Assembly (NCBI GenBank): GCA_002329405.1
Contig: DCTE01000088.1
Span: forward strand, 261-5,927
Direction of reading: 5' to 3'
Source of the DNA: Ruminococcaceae bacterium UBA1448
GTDB lineage: Bacteria > Bacillota > Clostridia > Oscillospirales > Ruminococcaceae
DNA length: 5,667 nucleotides
The notes beneath the pieces were generated by a model that saw nothing but the letters and a program-made list of their open reading frames with translations, was not told the DNA's origin and did no database searches. The position numbers were made by a program, and so were the translations under genes. Positions 1 through 5,282 of the stretch are shown one piece after another. Numbering within the stretch: position 1 is the stretch's first letter; the number at the start of each line of letters is the position of its first letter.

Positions 1-597
1 GAGAATGGGCTGAAACGGCTGTCAAACGACATCTGGGAGATGGTACGGGACGGTTTTTTATGCGACTGCATCAAAGACCGGGAGGTCAATCTGCTGCGGC
101 TGATCCGACAACTGTTCCAATACGGCCCCTCCGCCGCGGTCAACTATGCCGACCCGGTCGTCCATACTGTCTGGAAGGGGCTGCGGCATATGCGGGAGGA
201 AGGGCATCTACTGAGCGGTTTTATCCGGTTTTCCGAGTATAACGGGGTGCTGGTCAGCGTGATCTCCCCTAAAAACCAGGTACTTCCGATGCTGGCGCGG
301 CATTTTTTGACCCGCTTTCCGGGCGAGCAGTTTATGATCTATGACCAAAACCACAAGGTTGCGTTTATTCATACCACCCAAAAAAGCGAATTTATCGAGG
401 TGCAATCGCTGACCCTTCCGCCGGTTGGCCGGGAGGAAGCCGCCTTTCGCGCGATGTGGCGGTCATATTTTAACCACGCCGCCATCCCCCAGCGGGAAAA
501 CCCGCTCTGCCAGCGCACCCATCTGTCGCTTCGGTACCGCCCCTGGATGACCGAATTTACCGACGACCGGCAGGAGGCCTGCCGGCTGACAGAATAA
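1..597 (+). CDS. DUF4130 / TIGR03915 probable DNA metabolism protein (5' end missing)
   Basis: The reading frame is open from base 1 (Glu-Asn-Gly-Leu) to the TAA at 595-597. The gene therefore starts upstream; 198 residues are visible and perhaps 50 are missing. An in-frame ATG at 40 has no good ribosome binding site and lies within conserved sequence, so it is not the start. Seen: the block GFIRFSEYNGVLVSVISPKN, then VLPMLARHF and the phrase FMIYDQ. Near the C-terminus are NPLCQRTHLSLRYRPWMTEF-type residues, matching the family's usual Asn-Pro...Arg...Arg-Tyr...Thr-Glu-Phe ending. Known for the family: TIGR03915 members are usually encoded beside a radical SAM protein (TIGR03916, putative DNA modification/repair). 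In some lineages they are fused to a uracil-DNA glycosylase-like domain. No such fusion occurs at this C-terminus. The biochemical role is unproven. Recognition was from memory of the motifs, not from a search. Confidence 0.85.
   Translation, partial: ENGLKRLSNDIWEMVRDGFLCDCIKDREVNLLRLIRQLFQYGPSAAVNYADPVVHTVWKGLRHMREEGHLLSGFIRFSEYNGVLVSVISPKNQVLPMLARHFLTRFPGEQFMIYDQNHKVAFIHTTQKSEFIEVQSLTLPPVGREEAAFRAMWRSYFNHAAIPQRENPLCQRTHLSLRYRPWMTEFTDDRQEACRLTE
567..585 (+). repeat. Perfect 8-bp hairpin at the 3' end of the DUF4130 gene
   Basis: CCGGCAGG (567-574) and CCTGCCGG (578-585) pair perfectly around a 3-nt AGG loop, ending 10 bases before the stop codon. No T-run follows, so it is not a standard intrinsic terminator. 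It could stabilise the mRNA 3' end, act as a weak terminator, or be a by-product of codon choice. Confidence 0.4.
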
Positions 598-612
598 TTA
601 TGCAGCAGATCG

Positions 613-641
613 TTGCTTTTCCTTTCGGAAAATGTTATACT
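613..641 (+). promoter_or_regulatory. Sigma-A type promoter for the 680-1246 membrane protein gene
   Basis: The -35 box is TTGCTT (613-618), followed by a 17-bp spacer and the -10 box TATACT (636-641). TG at 633-634, one base before the -10, makes it an extended -10. The predicted transcript starts near 648, giving a leader of about 32 nt. A perfect short inverted repeat, TTTTCC/GGAAAA (617-622/627-632), overlaps the -35 and the spacer and could be an operator. Confidence 0.7.
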
Positions 642-663
642 GATTGTAACAGTTTTTTTCCCG

Positions 664-670
664 AAAGGAG
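664..670 (+). promoter_or_regulatory. Ribosome binding site that selects ATG 680 over TTG 677
   Basis: AAAGGAG at 664-670 lies 9 nt before ATG 680 and 6 nt before an adjacent in-frame TTG at 677. Either spacing is possible, but ATG is the stronger codon. The site also forms the right arm of a 9-bp inverted repeat with 620-628 (see findings). Confidence 0.6.
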
Positions 671-679
671 CACATTTTG

Positions 680-1246
680 ATGAAAAAGATCATCCGACAG
701 GAATATCCATGGTTCCTGGCCCACGCGACCTGGTTCTGGATTGTCCCGCTTGCCGCCAATCTGTTTGAGCCGTCTGACCAGACCGGTCTGCTGCTGTTGC
801 TGCTGATGATCGGCAACCCGCTGTTCTGTATCATCTGCGCACTGTTTTACGGGATGCGCAACGGGCGCAGATGGGGGTTTCTGATCTATCCGGCCGTTGC
901 GGCTGCGGCATCCATCATGATGTATTACAACAGCTCCGCGATCGGATTCGGGCTGCTCGCGCTGTTCTGTTCGGTGATCGGGCTGCTTTTTGGCGGATGG
1001 TCCCGGGCGAGAAAGATGTCTGAAGCGGAAAAGTGGCAGCTCAAACAGGCTGCTGAGCTGGTCAGCAAAGAAAAACCGGCACCTGCTCCCACCACTGCCG
1101 GACAGAGCGTCCGCGTCGCCTCTAAAACCGCCGCCAAAAACCAGCAGAAGGCCTATGCCCGCAAGGCAAAGGAACGGGCGGAAAAAGAAGCCAAACGCCA
1201 GAACAAAAACCAGCCCCAGAAAAAGAAGAAAAAGGGCGGACATTAA
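680..1246 (+). CDS. Membrane protein with four predicted helices and a Lys/Ala-rich cytoplasmic tail
   Basis: The protein has 188 residues. Hydrophobic segments lie at about 11-29, 36-58, 65-82 and 87-105. Conserved-looking residues include Asn46-Pro47 inside helix 2, Gly62 in the short loop after it, and the YYNSSA stretch (82-87) before helix 4. I associate this pattern with unnamed small membrane proteins of Clostridia, but I cannot name a family. Residues 108-188 are soluble and very basic. They begin as a likely helix (EAEKWQLKQAAELVSKEK), pass through a Pro/Ala/Thr linker, and end in Lys/Ala/Gln repeats and five consecutive lysines before Gly-Gly-His. By the positive-inside rule the tail should be cytoplasmic, where it could touch nucleic acid, acidic lipids or ribosomes; this is inference. 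The gene has its own promoter and terminator, so it is probably monocistronic. Function unknown. Confidence 0.8.
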   Translation: MKKIIRQEYPWFLAHATWFWIVPLAANLFEPSDQTGLLLLLLMIGNPLFCIICALFYGMRNGRRWGFLIYPAVAAAASIMMYYNSSAIGFGLLALFCSVIGLLFGGWSRARKMSEAEKWQLKQAAELVSKEKPAPAPTTAGQSVRVASKTAAKNQQKAYARKAKERAEKEAKRQNKNQPQKKKKKGGH

Positions 1247-1251
1247 CAGCA

Positions 1252-1293
1252 AAAACGGACAGGTCACTCCTTATGGAATGATTTGTCCGTTTT
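1252..1293. terminator. Bidirectional intrinsic terminator between convergent genes
   Basis: AAAACGGACA (1252-1261) pairs perfectly with TGTCCGTTTT (1284-1293). The inner part TCACTCC/GGAATGA pairs with one mismatch around a TTAT loop. An A-run before and a T-run after allow it to work on both strands, ending the 680-1246 gene (+) and the 1320-1817 gene (-). Confidence 0.85.
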
Positions 1294-1319
1294 CAGCGTC
1301 CAGATAATTTTATCTGTAT

Positions 1320-1817
1320 TTATTCCAGCGACAGAGTGACCGTCACATCCCCTGTCCCCAAAGCCTTGCGCAGAGTATCCGCATCGGTATTCTGAATTTT
1401 ACCGATGGGGGTCAGGCTCCAGGAGTTGGTGTCGTAATAGATGACAAACGTCCTTCCCTGATAGAGGATGATGTCTCCTGCCACAGTATTCATCTGCCGG
1501 TTGTTCTGGGGCAGGGTTACTTCGAGGTCAGCCCCCTTTTCCATTCCGGCGTAGTCGCTCATATGCAGGGTCAGCGGTCCGTCCGCCAAAAGTTCTTTGA
1601 AAGCGTCCACCGTCGTATTGTTTGCAAGCGACGCGGTAAAAGAATTGTCTCCAATCTGAATCTTTAACATGGTTTCCGTTTCCTCCTGACTGCTGTCCAA
1701 CGGGGTCTCTGACGACTGGCTGACAGAAGAAACCGGCGTTTCAGCCGCGCTGCCGCAGCCGGGACAAGAGAAGAATACCAACAATAGAGAGAATAACAAC
1801 AGCACACCGTTTTTCAA
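1320..1817 (-). CDS. Secreted lipoprotein with a cyclophilin-like domain
   Basis: The protein has 165 residues and starts at a TTG codon (1817-1815). That start is supported by AAGGGGGGA 7 nt upstream and because it gives an intact signal peptide. Residues 5-17 are hydrophobic. The likely lipidated residue is Cys21, in Cys-Pro-Gly-Cys, an imperfect lipobox; Cys18 is an alternative. Residues 22-49 form a Ser/Thr/Glu-rich linker typical of cell-surface lipoproteins. Residues 50-164 resemble the cyclophilin-like domain Cyclophil_like2 (PF18050): strand LKIQIGDNSFTASL, then DAFKELLADGPLTLHMSDY, a polar Gly/Glu/Lys loop, AGDIILYQGRTFVIYYD, and the IGKI segment. This fold resembles peptidyl-prolyl isomerases, but isomerase activity is not established for the family. 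Clostridia often carry such domains beside LysR regulators and redox proteins such as flavodoxins. Here the gene is divergent from a LysR gene, a likely regulator-target pair. Ligand unknown. Confidence 0.8.
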   Translation of the reverse strand: MKNGVLLLFSLLLVFFSCPGCGSAAETPVSSVSQSSETPLDSSQEETETMLKIQIGDNSFTASLANNTTVDAFKELLADGPLTLHMSDYAGMEKGADLEVTLPQNNRQMNTVAGDIILYQGRTFVIYYDTNSWSLTPIGKIQNTDADTLRKALGTGDVTVTLSLE

Positions 1818-1824
1818 CCGGCAG

Positions 1825-1833
1825 TCCCCCCTT
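1825..1833 (-). promoter_or_regulatory. Ribosome binding site supporting the TTG start of the lipoprotein gene
   Basis: On the minus strand, AAGGGGGGA lies 7 nt before the TTG at 1817. The next in-frame ATG would be residue 50, which would remove the signal peptide and linker, so TTG is preferred. Confidence 0.6.
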
Positions 1834-1872
1834 GCAGACTCCTGTCAGACCAAATTTATTGTTTACAGATTC

Positions 1873-1901
1873 AGTATAAAACAGATCGTCCGAAATAGCA
1901 A
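1873..1901 (-). promoter_or_regulatory. Sigma-A type promoter for the lipoprotein gene
   Basis: On the minus strand the -35 box is TTGCTA (1901-1896), the spacer is 17 bp, and the -10 box is TATACT (1878-1873). The transcript would start near 1866, giving a leader of about 50 nt. The -35 box overlaps the left arm of the intergenic dyad (1900-1910), a position where a bound LysR protein could contact polymerase. Confidence 0.65.
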
Positions 1902-1947
1902 ATACTTATATCAAATATCTTCACATAGTTGAAAGTTATAAATATTT
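1900..1947. promoter_or_regulatory. AT-rich imperfect dyad between divergent promoters, possible LysR operator
   Basis: AAATACTTATA (1900-1910) is matched in reverse complement by TATAAATATTT (1937-1947) at 10 of 11 positions, with 26 bp between them. The left arm touches the -35 box of the lipoprotein promoter; the right arm lies in the spacer of the lysR promoter. LysR-type proteins commonly bind such shared regions and repress their own gene. The AT-richness makes a chance match possible, and no textbook T-N11-A box stands out. Confidence 0.4.
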
Positions 1948-1957
1948 TTGGTACACT
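1929..1957 (+). promoter_or_regulatory. Sigma-A type promoter for the lysR-type gene
   Basis: The -35 box is TTGAAA (1929-1934), the spacer is 17 bp, and the -10 box is TACACT (1952-1957). TG at 1949-1950 makes it an extended -10. The predicted transcript start is near 1964, about 32 nt before the ATG. Confidence 0.65.
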
Positions 1958-1995
1958 GAAGATATGAAAATCCAATTGGACAGGAGGAAGGCCGA

Positions 1996-2889
1996 ATGGA
2001 ACTGCGTGTGTTACAGTATTTCCTGGCGGTAGCGAGAGAACAGAGCATCTCCGCCGCTGCGCAGTCGCTGCATCTCTCACAGCCAACCCTTTCTACCCAG
2101 CTCAAGGCGATGGAGCAGCAGCTGGGGAAACAGCTGTTGATCCGCGGCTCAAAAGGTTCCCGTAAAGTCACACTGACGGAAGAAGGGAGAATCCTTCAAA
2201 AACGGGCGGAAGAAATTCTGGAACTGGTCAGAAAAACCGAAAATGAAATCCTGCTTTCAGATGAAACCGTCGCCGGCGATATCTGCATCGGGCTGGCGGA
2301 AACACAGATTTTCCGTCTGTTCGCACAGGCGGCCGGGCAACTGCGGCAAAAATACCCAAACATCCATTACCATCTTTTCAGCGGCAACGCACTGTATGTC
2401 ATGGAACAGCTGGACAAGGGGCTGATCGACTTCGGGCTGGTTTACGGAACGGTCGACCCATCCCGCTATGAACGGGTCAAAATGCCCATCCGTGACCGGT
2501 GGGGAGTGCTGATGCGCAGGGATTCCCCACTCGCCGAAAAAGAATCCATCTGCCCGGAAGACCTCTGGGATCAGCCGCTGATCATCTCCAATCAGAAAAG
2601 TGACGACCGGTCGCTGGAAAACTGGCTCAAAAAAGACCTGGACCGGCTGAACATCGTAGCGACCTACAACCTGCTGTTTAATGCGTCCCTGCTGACCAGT
2701 GAAGGGCTGGGATATACCTTATGCCTGGATCATCTGGTCAACACAACCGGTGACGGAAACCTTTGTTTCCGGCCGCTGTCCCCCGGGCTTGAAGCGGAAG
2801 CTGTGCTGATCTGGAAAAAATACCCGGTGTTTTCAAAGGCGGCGGAAAAATTTCTGGAACTGCTGCTGCACTCCGTCGAAACAATCTGA
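1996..2889 (+). CDS. LysR-family transcriptional regulator
   Basis: The protein has 297 residues, the usual size for the family. The ATG at 1996 is preceded by AGGAGGA (1982-1988) with 7-nt spacing. Residues 1-60 form the winged helix-turn-helix: MELRVLQYFLAVAREQSIS, then AAAQSLHLSQPTLSTQLKAM with the recognition helix at about 28-38, and the wing ending RKVTLTEEG. Residues 61-88 are the long dimerisation helix. From about 91 the periplasmic-binding-protein-like effector domain begins (VAGDICIGLAET). It continues through DFGLVYG near residue 150, a conserved spot in the first subdomain, and the crossover into the second. The co-inducer cannot be read from sequence. The gene is divergent from a cyclophilin-like lipoprotein gene, its most likely target besides itself. 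The carboxypeptidase gene follows 86 nt downstream with no clear terminator, so some readthrough is plausible. Confidence 0.95.
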   Translation: MELRVLQYFLAVAREQSISAAAQSLHLSQPTLSTQLKAMEQQLGKQLLIRGSKGSRKVTLTEEGRILQKRAEEILELVRKTENEILLSDETVAGDICIGLAETQIFRLFAQAAGQLRQKYPNIHYHLFSGNALYVMEQLDKGLIDFGLVYGTVDPSRYERVKMPIRDRWGVLMRRDSPLAEKESICPEDLWDQPLIISNQKSDDRSLENWLKKDLDRLNIVATYNLLFNASLLTSEGLGYTLCLDHLVNTTGDGNLCFRPLSPGLEAEAVLIWKKYPVFSKAAEKFLELLLHSVETI

Positions 2890-2960
2890 ACCCGATTCCC
2901 GGCATTCCTTTGCATACCGGCCCTGCCGGCCGCGTATATATAGGCTGTCAACCAGATGCA

Positions 2961-2967
2961 GAAAGGA
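2961..2967 (+). promoter_or_regulatory. Ribosome binding site selecting the GTG start of the carboxypeptidase gene
   Basis: GAAAGGA lies 8 nt before GTG 2976. A longer in-frame reading from a TTG at 2910 would put 22 polar residues before the signal peptide and has no ribosome binding site, so GTG is chosen. Upstream, TTGCAT (2910-2915) and TATATA (2935-2940) are 19 bp apart, at best a weak promoter. Confidence 0.6.
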
Positions 2968-2975
2968 ATGATTGG

Positions 2976-4166
2976 GTGCAGAAGGTTCGGTTTGCAGCAC
3001 TCGCGCTGCTGGGCGCGGCCGCGGTATGGGCAGGCGTCTGCTGTTTCGGGAATGCCCAGGCAAATGTCCGCCAGGACAGCGGGCCGATCTCCGCAGAGCA
3101 TCCCGGTCTTGCCGTCGCCGCCGAAGCAGCTGTCGAAACAGATGTGGAAGCAGCCGGCCCGGAAGGCCCCGCAACCAGCGCCGGTTCGGTCTGTGTGATG
3201 ACTGGAGACGGGGTGCAACTGGCAGGAAAAGCGGATACGGAATTTGTCTCGATCGCCTCTACCACCAAGATTATGACCGCCCTGCTGACGCTGGAACTGG
3301 GAGAAGGGCAGCTGGATGAACCGTTTAACGTCGGGGACGAGGTCAAGGTGGAAGGCTCGGCACTGGGCATCAAACCGGGCGCAGAGGTGACCCTGCGGCT
3401 GCTGGCATGGGGGATGCTGCTGTCATCCGGCAACGACGCGGCGGCAGCGGCAGCAATGCGGCTGGGCGGCAGCTTTGAAGGGTTTGCTGCGCTGATGAAT
3501 GAACGGGCAAAAGAAATCGGCATGGAACATACCGTGTTTGTCACCCCGTCCGGGCTGGACGCGGAAAACCAGGGCAGCTGTGCAAAAGACCTTGCCCTGC
3601 TCGCCTGCGAAGCACTGCAAAATCCCGATTTCCGGGATATCTGCGAGGAGACAAACGGGCATATGACAGTCGGTGGGGTCGAATACTGGATGACCAACCA
3701 CAACCGGCTGCTGAAAGAATATGACGGCTGTATCGGCGTCAAGACGGGGTTTACCGATTCAGCCGGACGGTGCCTGGTCTCAGCCGCTGAGAAGGACGGG
3801 GCGGTGATGGTCTCGGTCGTGCTGCATGACCCGGACGACTGGGCGGATTCCAAAACGCTGCTGGATTGGGGGTTCTCCCAGCTGCAAACAAAAGAGCTGG
3901 TCTGTGACCTGGGCAGCACAACCATCCCCGCTACCCCGGCAGAAGACGCGGAAAAGGCGGAGCAGGACAGTTCCCTGTCACCCTATACCCTGCGGCAGCG
4001 GCAGCAGGTGTCGGTCTCCCTTGCCCCGGGAGAACAGCTGACCGAGGTTGTTTCGCTTCTCCCTTCCCTGCCTGCCGGGATGCCCGCCGGCACAACCGCA
4101 GGCATTGTCAAATGGATAGACAGCAATGGGACAGTCCGTCAGTGGAGTGCCATCGAAACTGAATAA
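2976..4166 (+). CDS. Serine-type D-Ala-D-Ala carboxypeptidase (peptidase S11, DacF/PBP5-like)
   Basis: The exported protein of 396 residues removes the terminal D-alanine from peptidoglycan pentapeptides and so limits cross-linking. A signal peptide covers residues 1-29: basic start MQKVR, Ala/Leu core, likely cleavage after Ala27-Gln-Ala29. All three penicillin-binding motifs are present: Ser95-Thr-Thr-Lys98 with the nucleophile Ser95 and Lys98; Ser151-Gly-Asn153; and Lys256-Thr-Gly258. The conserved phrases VTPSGLD and GVKTGFTDSAGRC are clear. Residues from about 301 fit the beta-rich PBP5-type C-terminal domain. Two oddities: about 40 Ala/Glu/Pro-rich residues separate the signal peptide from the catalytic domain, and no hydrophobic or amphipathic membrane anchor is evident at the C-terminus. 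The enzyme may therefore be released or held only loosely. DacF in Bacillus is a sporulation gene of similar length, but nothing here proves a sporulation role. The gene ends in a strong terminator. Confidence 0.93.
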   Translation: MQKVRFAALALLGAAAVWAGVCCFGNAQANVRQDSGPISAEHPGLAVAAEAAVETDVEAAGPEGPATSAGSVCVMTGDGVQLAGKADTEFVSIASTTKIMTALLTLELGEGQLDEPFNVGDEVKVEGSALGIKPGAEVTLRLLAWGMLLSSGNDAAAAAAMRLGGSFEGFAALMNERAKEIGMEHTVFVTPSGLDAENQGSCAKDLALLACEALQNPDFRDICEETNGHMTVGGVEYWMTNHNRLLKEYDGCIGVKTGFTDSAGRCLVSAAEKDGAVMVSVVLHDPDDWADSKTLLDWGFSQLQTKELVCDLGSTTIPATPAEDAEKAEQDSSLSPYTLRQRQQVSVSLAPGEQLTEVVSLLPSLPAGMPAGTTAGIVKWIDSNGTVRQWSAIETE

Positions 4167-4168
4167 TC

Positions 4169-4220
4169 GCCAAACCGGCGGGTGTATTTTTCCGTACACC
4201 CGCCTGTTTGGCATGTTTTT
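4169..4220 (+). terminator. Strong intrinsic terminator of the carboxypeptidase gene
   Basis: GCCAAAC (4169-4175) pairs with GTTTGGC (4206-4212), and GGCGGGTGTA (4177-4186) with TACACCCGCC (4195-4204). This gives 17 pairs with a single C/T mismatch and an 8-nt loop. T5 follows at 4216-4220. The hairpin begins 2 nt after the stop codon. Confidence 0.92.
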
Positions 4221-4305
4221 ATCAATTCCATTGCCTGAAAAAGCTGGATTTTTGTCTTCCGCAATTGAAAATAGTAAAAAAATATCCCCACAAAGCCTTA
4301 AAATA

Positions 4306-4314
4306 TGCTATAAT
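4306..4314 (+). promoter_or_regulatory. Extended -10 promoter for the XRE-type gene
   Basis: TGCTATAAT at 4306-4314 is a perfect TATAAT with an extended TGN element. No -35 box is seen 17 bp upstream (CCCCAC), so the promoter depends on the extended -10 or on an activator. The transcript would start near 4321. CCTTAA (4296-4301) and TTAAGG (4332-4337) flank it as an inverted repeat, a possible self-repression site. The rest of the gap from 4221 holds nothing recognisable. Confidence 0.6.
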
Positions 4315-4346
4315 AAAATAATACAAAAAACTTAAGGAGAAAGAAT

Positions 4347-4664
4347 ATGCAATTTCACAACAGATTCAGACAACTGATGGATGATCACCAAATCGGCCGG
4401 AAAGAACTTGCCCAACGGCTGAATATCGCTTACTCTACGCTCGGCAACTATCTGACCGGAGACCGCGAACCGGATCTTAATATGCTGATCAAAATTGCAG
4501 ACCTCTTTTCCGTGTCGATTGACTATCTGGTCGGCCATCCCACCCGTCAAACCATCTCAGACGAGGAAACACGGCTGCTGCATCTGTTCAGGCAGATGCC
4601 CCCCGAACACCAGCAGATGCTGACCGAAATTGCAAAAGTGATGACACAGCAAAACCAAAAGTAA
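4347..4664 (+). CDS. Small XRE/Cro-C1-type helix-turn-helix regulator
   Basis: The protein has 105 residues. The ATG at 4347 follows AAGGAGA (4334-4340) with 6-nt spacing. Residues 5-61 are a typical HTH_3 domain: FRQLMDDHQIGRKELAQRLN, then IAYSTLGNYLTGDREPDLNM with the recognition helix at about 28-36, and LIKIADLFSVSIDYLVGHP, which closes the five-helix bundle. The remaining 40 residues are a short helical, Gln-rich tail (EETRLLHLFRQMPPEHQQML) that probably dimerises. There is no peptidase or effector domain, so it is a simple DNA-binding regulator of the SinR/phage-repressor sort. No toxin or second small gene lies beside it in the same direction, so a toxin-antitoxin role has no support. 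It stands alone with its own promoter and terminator; targets unknown, and autoregulation is likely. Confidence 0.93.
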   Translation: MQFHNRFRQLMDDHQIGRKELAQRLNIAYSTLGNYLTGDREPDLNMLIKIADLFSVSIDYLVGHPTRQTISDEETRLLHLFRQMPPEHQQMLTEIAKVMTQQNQK

Positions 4665-4710
4665 AACAGGTGGATACATCGTTCAAAATGTACCCACCTG
4701 TTTTTATTTT
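4663..4710. terminator. Bidirectional terminator between the XRE gene and the converging membrane gene
   Basis: AAAACAGGTGG (4663-4673) pairs with CCACCTGTTTT (4694-4704), and TACAT (4675-4679) with ATGTA (4688-4692). There is one mismatch and an 8-nt loop, followed by T-rich sequence. The left arm overlaps the XRE stop codon. On the minus strand the same hairpin ends in TTTT just after the 4715-5059 gene. Confidence 0.88.
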
Positions 4711-4714
4711 CCAA

Positions 4715-5059
4715 TCAATCCCTGCCAAACTTCCCGGTCAGCCAGTTCAGGATATGCACCAGGCTGACAACCATCCCGGAAAATCCGACAGCAAGCGTCG
4801 CCAGTGCCAGCGGCAAACCATACCCGCTCCCCGTCAGGCTGTAATCGCTGACCAGCACACCAGCCTGCCAGCAAACGCCCAGCCCTGTACCGGCGACAAC
4901 CGCCTGCACCAGTATCAGCAGCAGGCTGACCATTGGTGAGAGACCTTTTCCCTTGCGGAGAACCACGATCTCTGCCAGCAGCAGCAAAACAGACAATACA
5001 AACAAAATCAACTGCAACCCGTCAAAAATTGCCATCATCTGTCCATACATCGGCATCAT
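4715..5059 (-). CDS. Small hypothetical membrane protein, three predicted helices
   Basis: From the chosen ATG (5059-5057) the protein has 114 residues. It begins with a Met-rich stretch (MMPMYGQMMAIFDG). Hydrophobic helices follow at about 11-33, 41-64 and 81-105. The end, LNWLTGKFGRD, is short and basic. I do not recognise a family. The start is uncertain. The frame stays open to a TTG at 5122, and an ATG at 5098 follows GGTGGG. However, a near-ideal promoter has its -35 on the TTG codon and its -10 on that ATG, so a transcript from it could only start translation downstream. GAGGTG at 5071-5066 lies 6 nt before the chosen ATG. If another promoter is used, the protein would be 127 residues from 5098. 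It converges on the XRE gene and shares its terminator; no partner is evident. Confidence 0.7.
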   Translation of the reverse strand: MMPMYGQMMAIFDGLQLILFVLSVLLLLAEIVVLRKGKGLSPMVSLLLILVQAVVAGTGLGVCWQAGVLVSDYSLTGSGYGLPLALATLAVGFSGMVVSLVHILNWLTGKFGRD

Positions 5060-5093
5060 TTGCATCACCTCATCAACTGGTATTTCTGGCTTC

Positions 5094-5122
5094 AGCATAC
5101 CATATATCCCACCAATTGTCAA
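5094..5122 (-). promoter_or_regulatory. Consensus-like promoter for the 4715-5059 membrane gene
   Basis: On the minus strand, TTGACA (5122-5117) is a perfect -35 box. It is followed by a 17-bp spacer and TATGCT (5099-5094), with TG at extended -10 position. The transcript would begin near 5087, so start codons at 5122 and 5098 would be untranscribed. The leader to the ATG at 5059 would be about 28 nt and contains GAGGTG. Confidence 0.6.
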
Positions 5123-5199
5123 TCAGAATATACAAACAGGCCACCCGGTACCGGACGATCTCAGGCTGTCAATAAAGCAACCGCTAGTCTTCTCTGTCC

Positions 5200-5239
5200 G
5201 CCATTGTCCAGCTATCGCAGGGACAATGGCTACGTTTTT
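5200..5239 (+). terminator. Intrinsic-terminator-like hairpin on the plus strand with no gene before it
   Basis: GCCATTGTCC (5200-5209) and GGACAATGGC (5221-5230) form a perfect 10-bp stem with an 11-nt loop. TACG and T5 follow (5235-5239). No plus-strand gene or clear promoter lies upstream after the 4663-4710 terminator. It may end a small RNA, or be part of a repeat element. Confidence 0.55.
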
Positions 5240-5249
5240 AGGGGGAGTT

Positions 5250-5282
5250 GCGCGCTTACGCGCGCCCAGGGCTGCGCCCTGG
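5250..5282. repeat. Two tandem perfect hairpins in the gap
   Basis: GCGCGC (5250-5255) pairs with GCGCGC (5260-5265) around TTAC. Immediately after it, CCAGGGC (5266-5272) pairs with GCCCTGG (5276-5282) around TGC. With the 5200-5230 stem this gives three perfect hairpins within 83 bases. Such hairpin-rich GC blocks resemble dispersed intergenic repeats of Ruminococcaceae-like genomes; that link is from memory and untested. The rest, 5283-5362, holds nothing recognisable. Confidence 0.6.

Noticed and set aside
635..1267. Open frame of 210 codons on the minus strand
   Set aside because: Antisense to the 680-1246 gene, which has a promoter, ribosome binding site and coherent membrane helices. 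The antisense translation is low-complexity and runs over the terminator.
2917..2934. GC hairpin after lysR (CCGGC/GCCGG) as a terminator
   Set aside because: The stem is only 5 bp with several competing pairings and no T-run.
2910..2945. Possible sporulation sigma-F promoter (GCATA) before the dacF-like gene
   Set aside because: GCATA at 2912-2916 fits the -35, but 2932-2941 matches the sigma-F -10 poorly, so no sporulation control can be claimed.
2948..3925. Long open frame of 325 codons on the minus strand
   Set aside because: It lies antisense to the clear carboxypeptidase gene. Its Ser/Pro/Ala-rich, domain-free translation is what GC-rich third positions produce on the opposite strand.
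4347..5059. XRE gene plus small membrane gene as a toxin-antitoxin or defence pair
   Set aside because: The genes converge, have separate promoters and share only a terminator. The membrane protein shows no toxin motif.
2942..5172. AGGCTGTCAA repeated at 2942-2951 and 5163-5172
   Set aside because: A single 10-base match within 5.7 kb is expected by chance, and the flanks differ.
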